DNA of 64,000 nt from contig NZ_CP101458.1 of assembly GCF_024362525.1 (NCBI RefSeq), positions 1,736,001-1,800,000 on the forward strand. The letters run 5' to 3'. Below the pieces are notes generated by a model that saw nothing but the letters and a program-made list of their open reading frames with translations, did not search any database and was not told the origin of the DNA. Source of the DNA: Natrononativus amylolyticus. Its GTDB lineage: Archaea > Halobacteriota > Halobacteria > Halobacteriales > Natrialbaceae. The position numbers and the translations under genes were made by a program. Positions 35,719-44,401 of this stretch are shown piece by piece; positions within the stretch are counted from its first letter, which is position 1, and the number at the start of each line of letters is the position of its first letter.

Positions 35719-36920
35719 GTCGCGTCGTCTGCGATTCTTACGAGCTCGTTGAGCTTTGCGGTTCGCTCGCCGCCGACGGCGCCCGTCTTGATGAAGGGGG
35801 CGTCGGTCGCGACGGCGAGGTGTGCGATCGTCGTGTCTTCCGTCTCGCCCGAGCGGTGAGAGATCACCGACTCGTAGCCGTTCCGGGTGGCGAGTTCGAC
35901 CGCGTCGAAGGCGTCAGTCAGCGTTCCGATCTGGTTCGGCTTGATCAGGATGCTGTTGGCCGCGCCGCGGTCGATCCCCTCCGCGAGCCGATCGGTGTTG
36001 GTGACGAACAGGTCGTCGCCGCAGATCAGCGTCCGGTCGCCGACCCGGTCCGTGAGGTCGGCGAACCCGTCGAAATCGTTCTCGTCGAGCGGGTCCTCGA
36101 CGTAGACGAGGTCGTACTCCTCGACGAGGTCGGCGACGTACTCGACCTGTTCGGCCGCGTCTCGAGTCGTATCGGAGTACTCGTAGACCTCTGCGTCGGA
36201 GTCGTACAGCTCCGCAGCGGCGACGTCGAGGCCGAAGCCGATCTCGAAGCCGACCTCCGACTCGACGGTCGAGACGGCCTCGTCGACGATCTCGAACGCC
36301 TCGTCGTCGTCGATCGGCGGCGCCCACGCGCCCTCGTCGCCCTTGCCACAAGGGACGCCGCGTTCCTCGAGGAGGTCCGCGACCTCCCCGTGGACGGCGG
36401 CGTTGGCGAAGACGGCGTCGGCGACGTTCGGCGCGCCGACGGGCGCGACGAGAAACTCCTGGATGTCCGTCGCGTCGGCGGCGTGTTCGCCGCCGCCGAC
36501 GACGTTTCCGAGCGGCGTCGGGAAGGTATCGCCGCGGAACGCGCCACCGAGATGCTGGAACAGCGGCGCGCCGAGCACGTCGGCGCCCGCCTTCGCCGCG
36601 GCCATCGAGAGGGCGACGGCGCTGTTGGCGCCGATCTCCGAGAAGTCGTCGGTGCCGTCTGCCCCGCGGAGGATCGAATCGACCTCGCGCTGGTTGCCGG
36701 CGTACGCCTGTCCGACGAGCCGCGGCACGGCGTGTTCGCGGGCCGCCGCGATCGCCTCGTTCGGCGGCCGTTCGATCGCCTCGTACTCGCCCGTGCTGGC
36801 GCCGCTCGGTGCGGCCGCACGGCCGAAGCCGCCGCTTTCGGTGAGGACGTCGGCCTCGACGGTCGGATTCCCTCGAGAGTCGAGCACCTCACGCAACCGG
36901 ATCTCGGCGACGAGCGTCAT
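35715..36920 (-). CDS. eno: Enolase
   Basis: 401 residues. The N-terminal capping domain has [12 protein letters not shown]; the barrel carries the catalytic and metal-binding segments [36 protein letters not shown] and the [17 protein letters not shown] signature loop. It interconverts 2-phosphoglycerate and phosphoenolpyruvate in the cytoplasm. Its place between rpoK and rps2, with 4-nt overlaps to both sides, follows the haloarchaeal S9 operon described for Haloarcula marismortui. Confidence 0.97.
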   Translation of the reverse strand: MTLVAEIRLREVLDSRGNPTVEADVLTESGGFGRAAAPSGASTGEYEAIERPPNEAIAAAREHAVPRLVGQAYAGNQREVDSILRGADGTDDFSEIGANSAVALSMAAAKAGADVLGAPLFQHLGGAFRGDTFPTPLGNVVGGGEHAADATDIQEFLVAPVGAPNVADAVFANAAVHGEVADLLEERGVPCGKGDEGAWAPPIDDDEAFEIVDEAVSTVESEVGFEIGFGLDVAAAELYDSDAEVYEYSDTTRDAAEQVEYVADLVEEYDLVYVEDPLDENDFDGFADLTDRVGDRTLICGDDLFVTNTDRLAEGIDRGAANSILIKPNQIGTLTDAFDAVELATRNGYESVISHRSGETEDTTIAHLAVATDAPFIKTGAVGGERTAKLNELVRIADDAT

Positions 36921-37102
36921 CGTCGATCTCGCCCTCGCTTGACCGTGAAGGGGAGTGCCTCGGCGTCGTACTCTTCGGCCGCGATCAGGATCGGCTCGGT
37001 CTGATCGGTGTCGATCAGCACCGGCGCCCCGTAGGACACCTGAAGCGCCCTGGCGCCGAGGATGCGTGCCTTCTCGTATCGGTTGTGGCGTTTCTGTTGC
37101 AT
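36917..37102 (-). CDS. rpoK: RNA polymerase subunit Rpo6 (K)
   Basis: 61 residues from ATG 37102, or 64 from GTG 37111, which overlaps the rpoN stop as GTGA; either is plausible. [24 protein letters not shown] contains the conserved omega/Rpb6 helix (R-I-L-G-A-R-A-L-Q) followed by PILIAAEEY and a basic end. The subunit stabilises the clamp region of archaeal RNA polymerase. The gene lies between rpoN and enolase. Confidence 0.94.
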   Translation of the reverse strand: MQQKRHNRYEKARILGARALQVSYGAPVLIDTDQTEPILIAAEEYDAEALPFTVKRGRDRR

Positions 37103-37107
37103 GGGGA

Positions 37108-37302
37108 TCACTGGTATGGGGAGACGACGTCGACGAGGTCGCGGTGCGAGACGAGCATTCGCCGACAGCAGTAGCGCTCGACGCCGAGTTCGTCGAGAAC
37201 CGCCTGCGGGTCCTCGTCTCCCTCGTTGGCGCGCGCGTTGAACTCCTCCCAGTGTTCGCCCACGACGTTACCGCACGTGAAACACCGGACCGGTACCATC
37301 AT
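37108..37302 (-). CDS. rpoN: RNA polymerase subunit Rpo10 (N)
   Basis: 64 residues (63 if from the second Met). [13 protein letters not shown] holds the first zinc pair and ERYCCRRML the second, the atypical CX2C...CC zinc site of Rpb10/RpoN. It is part of the Rpo3-Rpo11-Rpo10-Rpo12 assembly platform. It sits 12 nt after S9 and runs into rpoK. It is unrelated to bacterial sigma-54, which shares the symbol. Confidence 0.96.
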   Translation of the reverse strand: MMVPVRCFTCGNVVGEHWEEFNARANEGDEDPQAVLDELGVERYCCRRMLVSHRDLVDVVSPYQ

Positions 37303-37314
37303 ACTTGAATCACC

Positions 37315-37713
37315 TTAGCGGTAGGACTTCTGGTAGCGGGCCCGCGCACCGGGACCGCCCCACTTCTTGGGTTCGGACTGGCGAACGTCGTTGACCAGCA
37401 GCGAGCGGTCGAACTCCATGAACGCGTCGCGGAGTTCGGCGTCGTTCGTGTGCTGGACGATACCGCGAGCGATCGCGGTCCGAACCGCGTCCGCCTGGCC
37501 GCTGATTCCGCCGCCCTCGACGCGGACGTCGACGTCGACGCCGCCCCGGAGGTCGTCGCCGGCGATGCGGAACGGCTCGAGCATCTTGAGACGCGACATC
37601 TCGGGCTCGACCAGCTCGACCGGCTGGGAGTTGATTCGAATGCGCCCGTCGCCGTCGCGCACGGTGGCGCGAGCGACGGCTGTCTTCTTTTTGCCACTTG
37701 TGTTCGTTACCAT
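37315..37713 (-). CDS. rps9: Ribosomal protein S9
   Basis: 132 residues. [19 protein letters not shown] at the N-terminus, [18 protein letters not shown] in the middle and the basic tail [11 protein letters not shown] that reaches the P-site tRNA are all conserved. Its start overlaps the end of L13 by seven bases. The L13-S9 pair is universal, and in haloarchaea the transcript also carries L18e, polymerase subunits, enolase and S2. Confidence 0.97.
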   Translation of the reverse strand: MVTNTSGKKKTAVARATVRDGDGRIRINSQPVELVEPEMSRLKMLEPFRIAGDDLRGGVDVDVRVEGGGISGQADAVRTAIARGIVQHTNDAELRDAFMEFDRSLLVNDVRQSEPKKWGGPGARARYQKSYR

Positions 37714-38189
37714 GTAACGTTAGCACCTAACTGTTCTGCGACCTCGTGGAGGTGCACGAAGCGAATGTTCGAGAGCCGGTCCAGCGACGTGTCCTCGAGG
37801 ACTTCTGCTTCGACGGCTTCGCCGTCTCCGTCTCGCTGGCTCGCAGAGCCAGCGCCCCCCTCGTACGGATTGCCGACGTAGACGCGGACGTTCTCGAGCG
37901 CCTCGCGGCCGCGAGGCTTCTTGTACGGGAGCATCCCGCGAACGGACCGCTTGAAGATCGTGTCCGGTCGCTTCGGGTAGTACGGGCCGCGGTCGGAGCC
38001 GAGTTCGAGTCGCTTGCGGTACGTTCCGAACACGTCCTCCCTGTCGCCGGTGATGACGGCGTCTTCGGCGTTGACGATGGCGACGCGCTCGCCGTCTAAG
38101 GCGCGCTGGGCGACCTCGCTTGCGACGCGGCCGAGGATGCAATCGCGGGCGTCGACGACGATGTCGGCGTCGAACTCTGCGACGCTCAT
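37707..38189 (-). CDS. rpl13: Ribosomal protein L13 with in-frame insertion
   Basis: 160 residues, about 15 more than the haloarchaeal L13 I remember from Haloarcula. [35 protein letters not shown] and [16 protein letters not shown] are conserved. The extra residues ([18 protein letters not shown]) lie between VYVGNPYE and EVLEDTSL, on the solvent side of the protein, and are encoded by DNA holding two perfect hairpins at 37812-37826 and 37834-37854. It is an early-assembling large-subunit protein. It overlaps L18e by 4 nt (ATGA). Confidence 0.95.
   Translation of the reverse strand: MSVAEFDADIVVDARDCILGRVASEVAQRALDGERVAIVNAEDAVITGDREDVFGTYRKRLELGSDRGPYYPKRPDTIFKRSVRGMLPYKKPRGREALENVRVYVGNPYEGGAGSASQRDGDGEAVEAEVLEDTSLDRLSNIRFVHLHEVAEQLGANVTW
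37812..37854. repeat. Two adjacent perfect hairpins inside rpl13
   Basis: GACGGC-TTC-GCCGTC (6-bp stem) at 37812-37826 and CGCTGGCTC-GCA-GAGCCAGCG (9-bp stem) at 37834-37854. Both fall within the insertion specific to this L13. Coding DNA seldom holds a 9-bp stem with a 3-nt loop by chance, so a small palindromic element inserted in frame is possible. Confidence 0.6.
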
Positions 38190-38539
38190 GCGATCACCCG
38201 GACGTCTGCGCCCTCTGGGTTCTGTTCGAGCAGTTGCTCGAGCGGTACGGTCTCGCCGACCTGGTCGATTTTCGTCTGGGCCGACGACGAGAAGTCGACG
38301 GCAGCGACGGTGACGTTCTTCTGCAGTGCGCCCGAACCCAGCACCTTGCCGGGAACGACCACTGTCTCTTCTTCGCGTGCGTACCGTTCGATCCGCCCCA
38401 GGTTCACCTCTGCGTGGCTTGCGCGGGGCTTCTCGAGCCGGTCCGCAACGTCTCGCCAGACGTCGGCGTCCGCGCTGCGGGACGTCGACTTCAGCTCGGC
38501 GATGAGATCGTTGAGCCGTGGATTAGTCTTGCTACTCAT
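38186..38539 (-). CDS. rpl18e: Ribosomal protein L18e
   Basis: 117 residues from ATG 38539, preceded by a GGAGGA ribosome binding site; the longer frame to 38635 enters the tRNA-like relic. [24 protein letters not shown] and [22 protein letters not shown] mark L18e (related to bacterial L15). It is the first protein gene of the S9 operon after tRNA-Leu. Confidence 0.96.
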   Translation of the reverse strand: MSSKTNPRLNDLIAELKSTSRSADADVWRDVADRLEKPRASHAEVNLGRIERYAREEETVVVPGKVLGSGALQKNVTVAAVDFSSSAQTKIDQVGETVPLEQLLEQNPEGADVRVIA

Positions 38540-38610
38540 TGGTTTCCTCCAAATACTGCGGTCGAGACCGACGCACCACCCGCTGTGGTCGTCGATCCCG
38601 GAAAGAAGTG

Positions 38611-38696
38611 ATGCAGGGAGCAGGATTTGAACCACCGGAAGACGGTCGGCCTCGCTAGCGCTCGACCGCTACGACTCCCGTAGCTCAAACCTGCAG
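38611..38696 (-). repeat. tRNA-Leu-like relic between tRNA-Leu and rpl18e
   Basis: The 23 nt at 38611-38633 are identical to the 3' end of tRNA-Leu at 38737-38759, including the discriminator. Upstream of it on the minus strand the sequence does not match tRNA-Leu but still starts GCAGG, which pairs with the 3' CCTGC. Inside are GCTAC/GTAGC (7-nt loop) and CGGTCG/CGACCG stems. The unit is ~83 nt, the size of a tRNA, but the T stem is broken and no usable anticodon is present. It may be a decayed tRNA copy, an integration scar or a processing signal. Confidence 0.6.
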
Positions 38697-38737
38697 TTAC
38701 ATTTTCGCGGCTCTCCCGTTCGGTCGAGCCGGAACAA

Positions 38738-38822
38738 TGCAGGGAGCAGGATTTGAACCTGCGGACTCCTACGAGACAGCGCCCTGAACGCTGCGCCGTT
38801 GGCCTGACTTGGCTATCCCTGC
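38738..38822 (-). tRNA. tRNA-Leu (anticodon CAG)
   Basis: 85 nt with acceptor GCAGGGA/TCCCTGC, anticodon stem CAGCG/CGCTG and loop TTCAGGG, so anticodon CAG reads CUG. A long variable arm (type II) and T arm GCAGG-TTCAAAT-CCTGC are present, discriminator A, no encoded CCA. It opens the S9 ribosomal operon; co-transcription of tRNA-Leu with this operon was shown in Haloarcula marismortui. A TATA box lies 28 nt upstream. Its 3' end is repeated 126 nt downstream. Confidence 0.96.
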
Positions 38823-38848
38823 TCGCACTTCCCGGTACTGGTCGCCCC

Positions 38849-38856
38849 GTAAAACC
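38849..38856 (-). promoter_or_regulatory. TATA box of the tRNA-Leu/S9 operon
   Basis: Minus-strand GGTTTTAC lies 27-34 nt before the mature tRNA-Leu 5' end, so transcription should start at or just before the tRNA. Confidence 0.55.
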
Positions 38857-38950
38857 CCTTTCGGTTCGGCTGACCGACCGCGGGCCGGCCTCGGAGCTCA
38901 CGGCGCCGGGCGTGCGGTCGGTCGGGGGTGTGGGGCGTCCAGTTGTCATC

Positions 38951-39700
38951 TTATAGCTGTACTGCCTCTTCGAGTTCCGTCGCGCGCGCCTCGAGCGAGT
39001 CGGCGGCGCGGGTGACCAGCTCCTCGACGGTGAACGAGCCGTCGGTCTCGACGTGGAAGACGAACGCGTTCGGCACGTCCTCGACGTGGACTTCCTTGCC
39101 CGGATACCGTTCCGAGAGGTCGTGGTCGAACTCGCTGGTCGAAATCAGTTCGCCGTCCTCCTCGACGACGCCGCGGACGATGCGGCGCTCCTGGTCTTCG
39201 AACTCCGGCAGGTCGTCGCCGACCTCGATGCGCTGGAGGTGGCGGTAGCCGACGGCCACGCCGCCCTGGTGTTTGGCGTGGGTCTTGCCGCGTTCGATGA
39301 CCGCGTCGGCCTCGGCCTCGAGTCGCTGGCCCTCTTTGAGTTCGATGATCGGCACGTTCTCGTCCGCCGGTCGGACGAGGTCGTCGCTCGAGACGAGGTC
39401 GCCGGAGTAGGCGGTCGCCGGTCCTTCGACGTCGATCGAGAGGGTGACGGTGTCGCCCTCGACGAACTCGCCTTCCGGCGGGGTCGTCAGAGGGACCAGT
39501 CCGAGCCGGAGCGCGATCTGTTCGTCGAACATCACCGACGAGTTCTCGATGAACCGGACGGTGTCGATCGCCATCGTCGGCACGTCGGCGACCATCGCGC
39601 GGCGGATGCCGTTGGCGAACGCCGGCGTGACGCCGCGGACGAGGAACCGCGCTTTGCGATCGTCGCGTTCGACGAACTCGACGTCGTACTCCTCAGTCAT
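38951..39700 (-). CDS. rpoD: RNA polymerase subunit Rpo3 (D)
   Basis: 249 residues. [19 protein letters not shown] is the alpha-subunit dimerisation helix, and [17 protein letters not shown] follows. The central domain that carries an Fe-S cluster in some archaea is present (about residues 160-210) but the protein has no cysteine, so no cluster can form. It pairs with Rpo11 to start polymerase assembly. It ends the S13-S4-S11 operon, 3 nt after S11. It is not the bacterial sigma factor of the same symbol. Confidence 0.96.
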   Translation of the reverse strand: MTEEYDVEFVERDDRKARFLVRGVTPAFANGIRRAMVADVPTMAIDTVRFIENSSVMFDEQIALRLGLVPLTTPPEGEFVEGDTVTLSIDVEGPATAYSGDLVSSDDLVRPADENVPIIELKEGQRLEAEADAVIERGKTHAKHQGGVAVGYRHLQRIEVGDDLPEFEDQERRIVRGVVEEDGELISTSEFDHDLSERYPGKEVHVEDVPNAFVFHVETDGSFTVEELVTRAADSLEARATELEEAVQL

Positions 39701-39703
39701 GAT

Positions 39704-40090
39704 CTAGTAGCCGCCTTTGCCTTTCGGAGCGCGCGATCCGTCGTGCGGGATCGGGGTTACGTCCTCGATACGACCGATCTCGATCCCCGAGCGCGCGAGC
39801 GCGCGGATCGTCGCCTGCGCGCCGGGACCGGGTGACTTCTGGAGGTTGCCGCCGGGGCCGCGGACCCGCACGTGCAGGCCCGTGATGCCGGCTGCCTTGA
39901 CCTCCTCGGCGACGGACTCGGCCATCTGCATGGCCGCGTACGGCGACGCCTCGTCGCGGTTCTGCTTGACCGCCGTCCCGCCGGAGGACTTGGCGATCGT
40001 CTCCGCGCCCGTGAGGTCGGTCACGGTCATGACGGTGTTGTTAAACGATGCGTGTACGTGGGCAACGCCCCATTTTTCGTCGTCTGCCAT
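39704..40090 (-). CDS. rps11: Ribosomal protein S11
   Basis: 128 residues from ATG 40090. [37 protein letters not shown] and [11 protein letters not shown] are conserved, and the C-terminus [16 protein letters not shown] is the archaeal form. It shapes the small-subunit platform around the E site. It follows S4 by one base. The frame reaching 40450 is antisense-like sequence inside S4 and is rejected. Confidence 0.97.
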   Translation of the reverse strand: MADDEKWGVAHVHASFNNTVMTVTDLTGAETIAKSSGGTAVKQNRDEASPYAAMQMAESVAEEVKAAGITGLHVRVRGPGGNLQKSPGPGAQATIRALARSGIEIGRIEDVTPIPHDGSRAPKGKGGY

Positions 40091-40091
40091 G

Positions 40092-40613
40092 TTACTGTCC
40101 CTCCGCGCGCTCCGGGTGGAGCTCGTCCGCAAGCGGGCTGTTCTCGTCGAACGCAACGAGATCCTCCTCGTCGACGTCGACGACGTACGACGGGATCCGC
40201 TGGCGCTGGTCGCCGAGGACGATGTGGCCGTGGACGATGAACTGGCGGGCCTGCTGTGGCGTGTGGGCCAGTCCCTTCCGGTAGGCCACCGTCTGGAGCC
40301 GGCGCTCGAGCACCTCCTCGACCTCGAGGCCGAGGACGTCACCGAGCTCGTCGGCCTCGTCGAGGATTCCGACGCGCTTGAGTCGACCGAGGAACTCCTC
40401 GGTCCGGCGCTGGACGGCTTCCTCGTCCTGTGGCTGGGCGAGCAGGTCACGAGCCTCGCGCCGGTAGGAGCGAAGCTGGGACTGTGCGCGCCAGAGCTCT
40501 TCTTTGTTCTTCAGGCCGTAGCGGTCGAGCAGCGAGTGCTCGGAGGCGATTCGCTCGCCCTGGTAGGGGTGGTTCGGCGTCTCGTAGTGTTTGGTGTCGC
40601 TTCCGAGCGCCAT
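40092..40613 (-). CDS. rps4: Ribosomal protein S4
   Basis: 173 residues. The N-terminal helical part ([20 protein letters not shown] contains the archaeal signature) is followed by the S4 RNA-binding fold: [22 protein letters not shown] and [13 protein letters not shown]. An acidic C-terminus ends the protein. It nucleates 16S 5'-domain assembly. Start and S13 stop overlap by one base (TAATG), showing translational coupling. Confidence 0.97.
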   Translation of the reverse strand: MALGSDTKHYETPNHPYQGERIASEHSLLDRYGLKNKEELWRAQSQLRSYRREARDLLAQPQDEEAVQRRTEEFLGRLKRVGILDEADELGDVLGLEVEEVLERRLQTVAYRKGLAHTPQQARQFIVHGHIVLGDQRQRIPSYVVDVDEEDLVAFDENSPLADELHPERAEGQ

Positions 40614-41128
40614 TATTCGTCACCCTCCTCGGCGGCTTCCTCGGCTTCTTCGCGGATCTCCTCGACGTTGACGCCGATGGTCCCTTCCGTTCGGCCGGTG
40701 GACTTCGTCCGCTGGCCGCGGACCTTCTGGCCGCGCTTGTGACGGACTCCCTTGTAGGAGTCGATCATCTTCATGCGGTTGATGTCGTGCTGGCGGGTCA
40801 ACTGGAGATCGTTGCCGATCTCGTGGGTCGTTTCGCCGGTGTAGAAGTCCCGCTGGCGGTTCGTCAGCCACTCGGGAACGTCTTCGGCGTAGCTCTCTAC
40901 GATGTCGACGACGCGCTCGATGGTCTCCTCGTCGAGGCGGCCGAACGTCGCGGTTCGGTCGACCTCGGCCTTCTCGGCGATGATGCGGGCGGTTCGTCGA
41001 CCGATCCCGTTCATCTCGGAGAGCGAGCGCTCGACGGACTTCGTCCCGTCCAGGTCGGTCTGGCCGATCCGGACGAAGTACTGAAGATCGTCGTCGTCCT
41101 GTTGTTCTTGAGGGTCTTCCTCGCTCAT
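40613..41128 (-). CDS. rps13: Ribosomal protein S13
   Basis: 171 residues from ATG 41128. LQYFVRIGQTDLDGTKSVE, NGIGRRTARIIAEKAEVD (helix-two-turn-helix) and the basic MIDSYKGVRHKRGQKVRGQR end with TKSTGR are conserved. A C-terminal acidic tail of ~25 residues is a halophilic addition. It contacts the P-site tRNA and the subunit bridge. It heads the protein part of the tRNA-Ser operon. Confidence 0.97.
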   Translation of the reverse strand: MSEEDPQEQQDDDDLQYFVRIGQTDLDGTKSVERSLSEMNGIGRRTARIIAEKAEVDRTATFGRLDEETIERVVDIVESYAEDVPEWLTNRQRDFYTGETTHEIGNDLQLTRQHDINRMKMIDSYKGVRHKRGQKVRGQRTKSTGRTEGTIGVNVEEIREEAEEAAEEGDE

Positions 41129-41204
41129 GTGTCGTGTATCTGTGGTTCTGGTCTGCGCGCGATGCGAGTGCTGATGGAACCCCATCAGCGTGGTCTGGAT
41201 CCGA

Positions 41205-41287
41205 CGTCGTGGCGGGGATTCGAACCCCGGAGGCTTGACGCCACATGGTTAGCAACCATGCGCCTTGGGCCGCTTGGCTACCACGAC
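41205..41287 (-). tRNA. tRNA-Ser (anticodon GCT)
   Basis: 83 nt. Acceptor GTCGTGG/CCACGAC, anticodon stem CATGG/CCATG with loop TTGCTAA, so anticodon GCT reads AGC and AGU. Long variable arm as expected for Ser, T arm CGGGG-TTCGAAT-CCCCG, discriminator G, no CCA encoded and no intron. It lies 77 nt upstream of rps13 on the same strand, so it probably leads the S13-S4-S11-Rpo3 transcript. Minus-strand CTTAAGTA near 41366-41373 could be the promoter. Confidence 0.95.
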
Positions 41288-41457
41288 TCGTGTGTTATCG
41301 TCGCCCGGTACGGACTCGGGGGCGGACCCCCTACAGCGTATTGCACTCGAACGTATCCGCGTGGGGTACTTAAGCGCAACGAATCGACCCACGTGACGGG
41401 CGCTTCGGCGGCAGCCGCCGGTCGTGCTATCGGCCGACCAACAGCAAATGCTCCTAG

Positions 41458-41465
41458 CTTATTAT
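41458..41465 (+). promoter_or_regulatory. TATA box of the DUF4129 operon
   Basis: CTTATTAT lies 28-35 nt before GTG 41493, which supports that start and a near-leaderless mRNA. Confidence 0.5.
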
Positions 41466-41492
41466 GGTCGACACGATAGGCGAGCGTAGCAG

Positions 41493-42446
41493 GTGTCCCG
41501 AAACGACTTTCTCGTCCGGGTCGTCGCGGCCGTCGTCGGTATCGTCGCGGTAGCGATCGCTGCGGCTACGGTGCGTTCTCCCGTCGAAGTAGGCGGCGAC
41601 GGCGGCGCGGGCGGCTCCGGAACCGGCGACGGACACGGCCCTCAGGCGCCGGCGAGCGAACCGATCACGGGCGTCGAATCGGTCCCCGCCTTCCTCGAGT
41701 ACCTGGCGTACGCGGTCGTCATCGTGCTCGCGCTCGCGCTCGCGTGGTACCTGATCTTTCACCGTCGGGGGCTGGTCAAGATGCTCGCCGTCTACCTGGC
41801 GGTCGCCCTGATCATCCTGGCGCTGGTCGCCGCGCTGCTTCACTTCGGCGTCGCCGACGATCTCAACATGAGCCAGCAGCCGATCGAAGAACCCCCAGAA
41901 GACGGCGGCGAGGGCGGCCAGCCGGGCGACGGTGACGGGGAGGCGGAGACGATACCGTTCGGCCCGCTGCTCGGCGTGCTCGCGATCATTACGATGATCT
42001 TCGTCGGGGCGCTCGTTCTCAGCACCGAGCGGGGCGGCGACGAGCCCGTCGGGGCGGTCGTCGAAGCCGAACCGGAGGAGAACGCGGGCGATGCGGCAGC
42101 CGTCGCCGCGGCGGCCGGCCGCGCCGCCGAACGCATCGAGGCCGAAGCCGACATCGACAACGAGGTCTACCGGGCCTGGAAGGAGATGACGGACCTCCTC
42201 GAGGTGCCGCGGCCCGAAACGAGCACGCCCGGCGAATTCGCGGCCGCCGCCGTCGACGCGGGCCTCGAGCGCGAACACGTCGACGAGCTCACGCGGCTGT
42301 TCGAGGACGTTCGCTACGGCCACTCGGAGACGACCGACGAGATGGAAGCCCGGGCGGTGGCCGTCCTCCGGCGAATCGAAGACGAGTACGCTCGCGAACA
42401 CGAGACGGAGCGCTCGAGGGCCGGTTCGGGGGGTGTCGACGAGTGA
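41493..42446 (+). CDS. DUF4129-type membrane protein
   Basis: 317 residues from GTG 41493. An N-terminal helix (~8-27), a Gly-rich extracytoplasmic stretch, two helices (~70-90 and ~95-120), a Gly/Glu-rich loop, a further helix (~155-175) and a C-terminal cytoplasmic domain (~205-305) with YRAWKEMTDLLEVP and TPGEFAAAAVDAGL. That last pattern is the DUF4129 domain. Homologues are found with DUF58 and MoxR ATPase genes, thought to act in assembly of surface or membrane complexes. It overlaps the DUF58 gene by GTGA. Confidence 0.85.
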   Translation: MSRNDFLVRVVAAVVGIVAVAIAAATVRSPVEVGGDGGAGGSGTGDGHGPQAPASEPITGVESVPAFLEYLAYAVVIVLALALAWYLIFHRRGLVKMLAVYLAVALIILALVAALLHFGVADDLNMSQQPIEEPPEDGGEGGQPGDGDGEAETIPFGPLLGVLAIITMIFVGALVLSTERGGDEPVGAVVEAEPEENAGDAAAVAAAAGRAAERIEAEADIDNEVYRAWKEMTDLLEVPRPETSTPGEFAAAAVDAGLEREHVDELTRLFEDVRYGHSETTDEMEARAVAVLRRIEDEYAREHETERSRAGSGGVDE

Positions 42447-44401
42447 ACGTTCGTCGCGTCGCGCTGGTTCTCGGCGTCCTCACGTTCGCGGTCGCGCTGG
42501 CGGCCCTGTTCGGGGTCGTGACGATCAACACGACCCAGGGGGTGATCATCCTCGTGGGACTCGTCGCGACCGTCGGTGCGGTTCGACCGCTCTATCGCCG
42601 GCTCGACCGCCGCCAGCACACCGGCACGCCCGATCCCGAACACCGCGTCCAGGTGCCCGTCCCCGGAGCGTCGTTACAGAGCGCCGTCGATCAGTTCCGG
42701 ACGGAGACGGTCGGCTTCACCGTGACGAGCCAGCGGATCACCGACGGGCTCCACGGCGCGGCGGTCGCGGTCCTGACCCGGTTTCGCGGGCTGTCGCCCG
42801 CCGAGGCGCGCCGGCAGGTCGACGCGGGGACGTGGACCGACGACGAGCAGGCCGCCGCGTTCCTCTCGCCGGAGCTCGAGGCGACTCCGGGCTCGCTGCG
42901 CGAGCGTCTCGCTCGCAGGCTCGACCGGCGAACCGGATTCCGCCTCGGCGTCCGTCGAACCGCCGCCGCGGTCGCCGCGGTCGGCTACGCGGGACTCGAC
43001 GACCGGGAGCGTCCCGAGGCGCTTCCGCAGTACGACGCCGAGGACCTCGAGAACGTCGTCCCGCAGACGACGGCCGAACGCGTCGACGACGTTACCGAGC
43101 GGGCGCGGCGGCCGACGGGCTACTGGGCGGGAATCGGCGCGGTGGCCCTGTTCGCCGTCGGCGTCGGTGCCGCGAGCGAGTCGCCCGCCGTCGTCCTCGC
43201 GGGCGTCGTCGCCATCGGCTACGCGGGGTTCGCCTACGCTCTCGACGCTCCGACGCCGAAACTTTCGCTCGAGCGAACCCTCGAGCCGGAATCGCCGGAG
43301 CCCGGCGACGAGGTCGACGTCACGCTCACGATCACCAACGAGTCGGACGCGCTCGTCCCCGATCTCCGCCTCGTCGACGGCGTGCCGTCCGGGCTGGCGG
43401 TCGCCGAGGGCTCGAGCCGGATCGGAACGACGCTTCGCCCGAACGAGACGGTCGCCCTCGAGTACACGGTGGTCGCCCGGCGGGGCCGCCACGAGTTCGA
43501 CCCGGTGCTGGCGTTCACCCGCGACCTCTCGCGGTCGACCGAGCGGGAGTTCCTGCTCGACTGCGAGGGCGCCCTCTCGTGTGAGCCGGTGATGCGCCCG
43601 ACCGCGGTCGCCGTCCCGCTCCGGACGACCGCGGCGACGTTCTCCGGTCGGCTGACGACGACCGACGGGGGCTCCGGAACGCAGTTTCACTCCGTTCGCG
43701 AGTACCGTCGGAACGATCCCCTGAACCGGATCGACTGGAACCGCCACGCCCGGACCGGCGAGCTCGCTACCCTCGAGTTCCACGAGGAGCGGGCCGCCCG
43801 CGTGGTGGTGCTCGTCGACTCCCGGAAGGCGGCGTACCTCGCCCCGGAGCCGGACGCGGCCCACGCCGTCGACCGATCGGTCGACGCGGCCGGACGGATC
43901 GCGGCCTCGCTGCTGGATTCGGGCGACACGGTCGGACTGGCGGCGTTCGGCGCGACGGCTCGTCCCGGCACGGACGACACCTGGGAACCGTGCTGGCTGG
44001 CACCCGCGTCGGGCCACCACCACCGGGTGCAGTTCCAGCGGCTGCTGACGACCCATCCGCAGTTCTCGACGGTGCCGCCGGAGACGACGGCTCGCTGGCT
44101 GTTCCAGCTCAGGGTGCTCCAGCGGCGTCTCTCGGCGGAGACGCAGATCCTGTTTCTCTCGCCGCTGTGTGATTACGTCTCCGCGGAGATCGCTCGCCGC
44201 CTCGACGCGCGCGGACACGCGGTGACGGTCATCAGTCCCGACCCGACCGCCGAGCGGACGACCAGCCAGCAACTGGCCCGCGTCGCCCGCCGGATCAGAC
44301 AGTTCGACCTCCAGCGGGCCGGGATCCCCGTTATCGACTGGCGGGCCGACGAAACGATCGACGAGGCGTTCACGCGGGCCAACGCGGGTGATCGACGGTG
44401 A
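42443..44401 (+). CDS. DUF58 domain protein
   Basis: 652 residues. Two N-terminal helices (~5-45), a cytoplasmic segment, two further helices (~230-270), a beta-rich region resembling a CARDB-like domain (LERTLEPESPEPGDEVDVTL is its start, ~275-370), and the DUF58 core (~400-560) with REYRRNDPLNRIDWNRHARTG, the signature of the family, followed by a von Willebrand A-like fold (VVLVDSRKA). The family is usually paired with a MoxR AAA ATPase as a possible metal- or protein-binding partner. It overlaps both neighbours by four bases. Confidence 0.9.
   Translation: MNVRRVALVLGVLTFAVALAALFGVVTINTTQGVIILVGLVATVGAVRPLYRRLDRRQHTGTPDPEHRVQVPVPGASLQSAVDQFRTETVGFTVTSQRITDGLHGAAVAVLTRFRGLSPAEARRQVDAGTWTDDEQAAAFLSPELEATPGSLRERLARRLDRRTGFRLGVRRTAAAVAAVGYAGLDDRERPEALPQYDAEDLENVVPQTTAERVDDVTERARRPTGYWAGIGAVALFAVGVGAASESPAVVLAGVVAIGYAGFAYALDAPTPKLSLERTLEPESPEPGDEVDVTLTITNESDALVPDLRLVDGVPSGLAVAEGSSRIGTTLRPNETVALEYTVVARRGRHEFDPVLAFTRDLSRSTEREFLLDCEGALSCEPVMRPTAVAVPLRTTAATFSGRLTTTDGGSGTQFHSVREYRRNDPLNRIDWNRHARTGELATLEFHEERAARVVVLVDSRKAAYLAPEPDAAHAVDRSVDAAGRIAASLLDSGDTVGLAAFGATARPGTDDTWEPCWLAPASGHHHRVQFQRLLTTHPQFSTVPPETTARWLFQLRVLQRRLSAETQILFLSPLCDYVSAEIARRLDARGHAVTVISPDPTAERTTSQQLARVARRIRQFDLQRAGIPVIDWRADETIDEAFTRANAGDRR

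Noticed and set aside
38611-38696. A second functional tRNA-Leu
   Set aside because: The T stem cannot pair, acceptor positions 6-7 do not pair and no 7-nt anticodon loop with U33 is present; kept as a relic instead.
38611-38759. Integrated element bounded by duplicated tRNA 3' ends
   Set aside because: Only 126 nt separate the copies and no integrase is near; a scar remains possible but no element is present.
42674-44272. 532-codon minus-strand frame
   Set aside because: Antisense to the DUF58 gene, which carries its family signature and overlaps with both neighbours.
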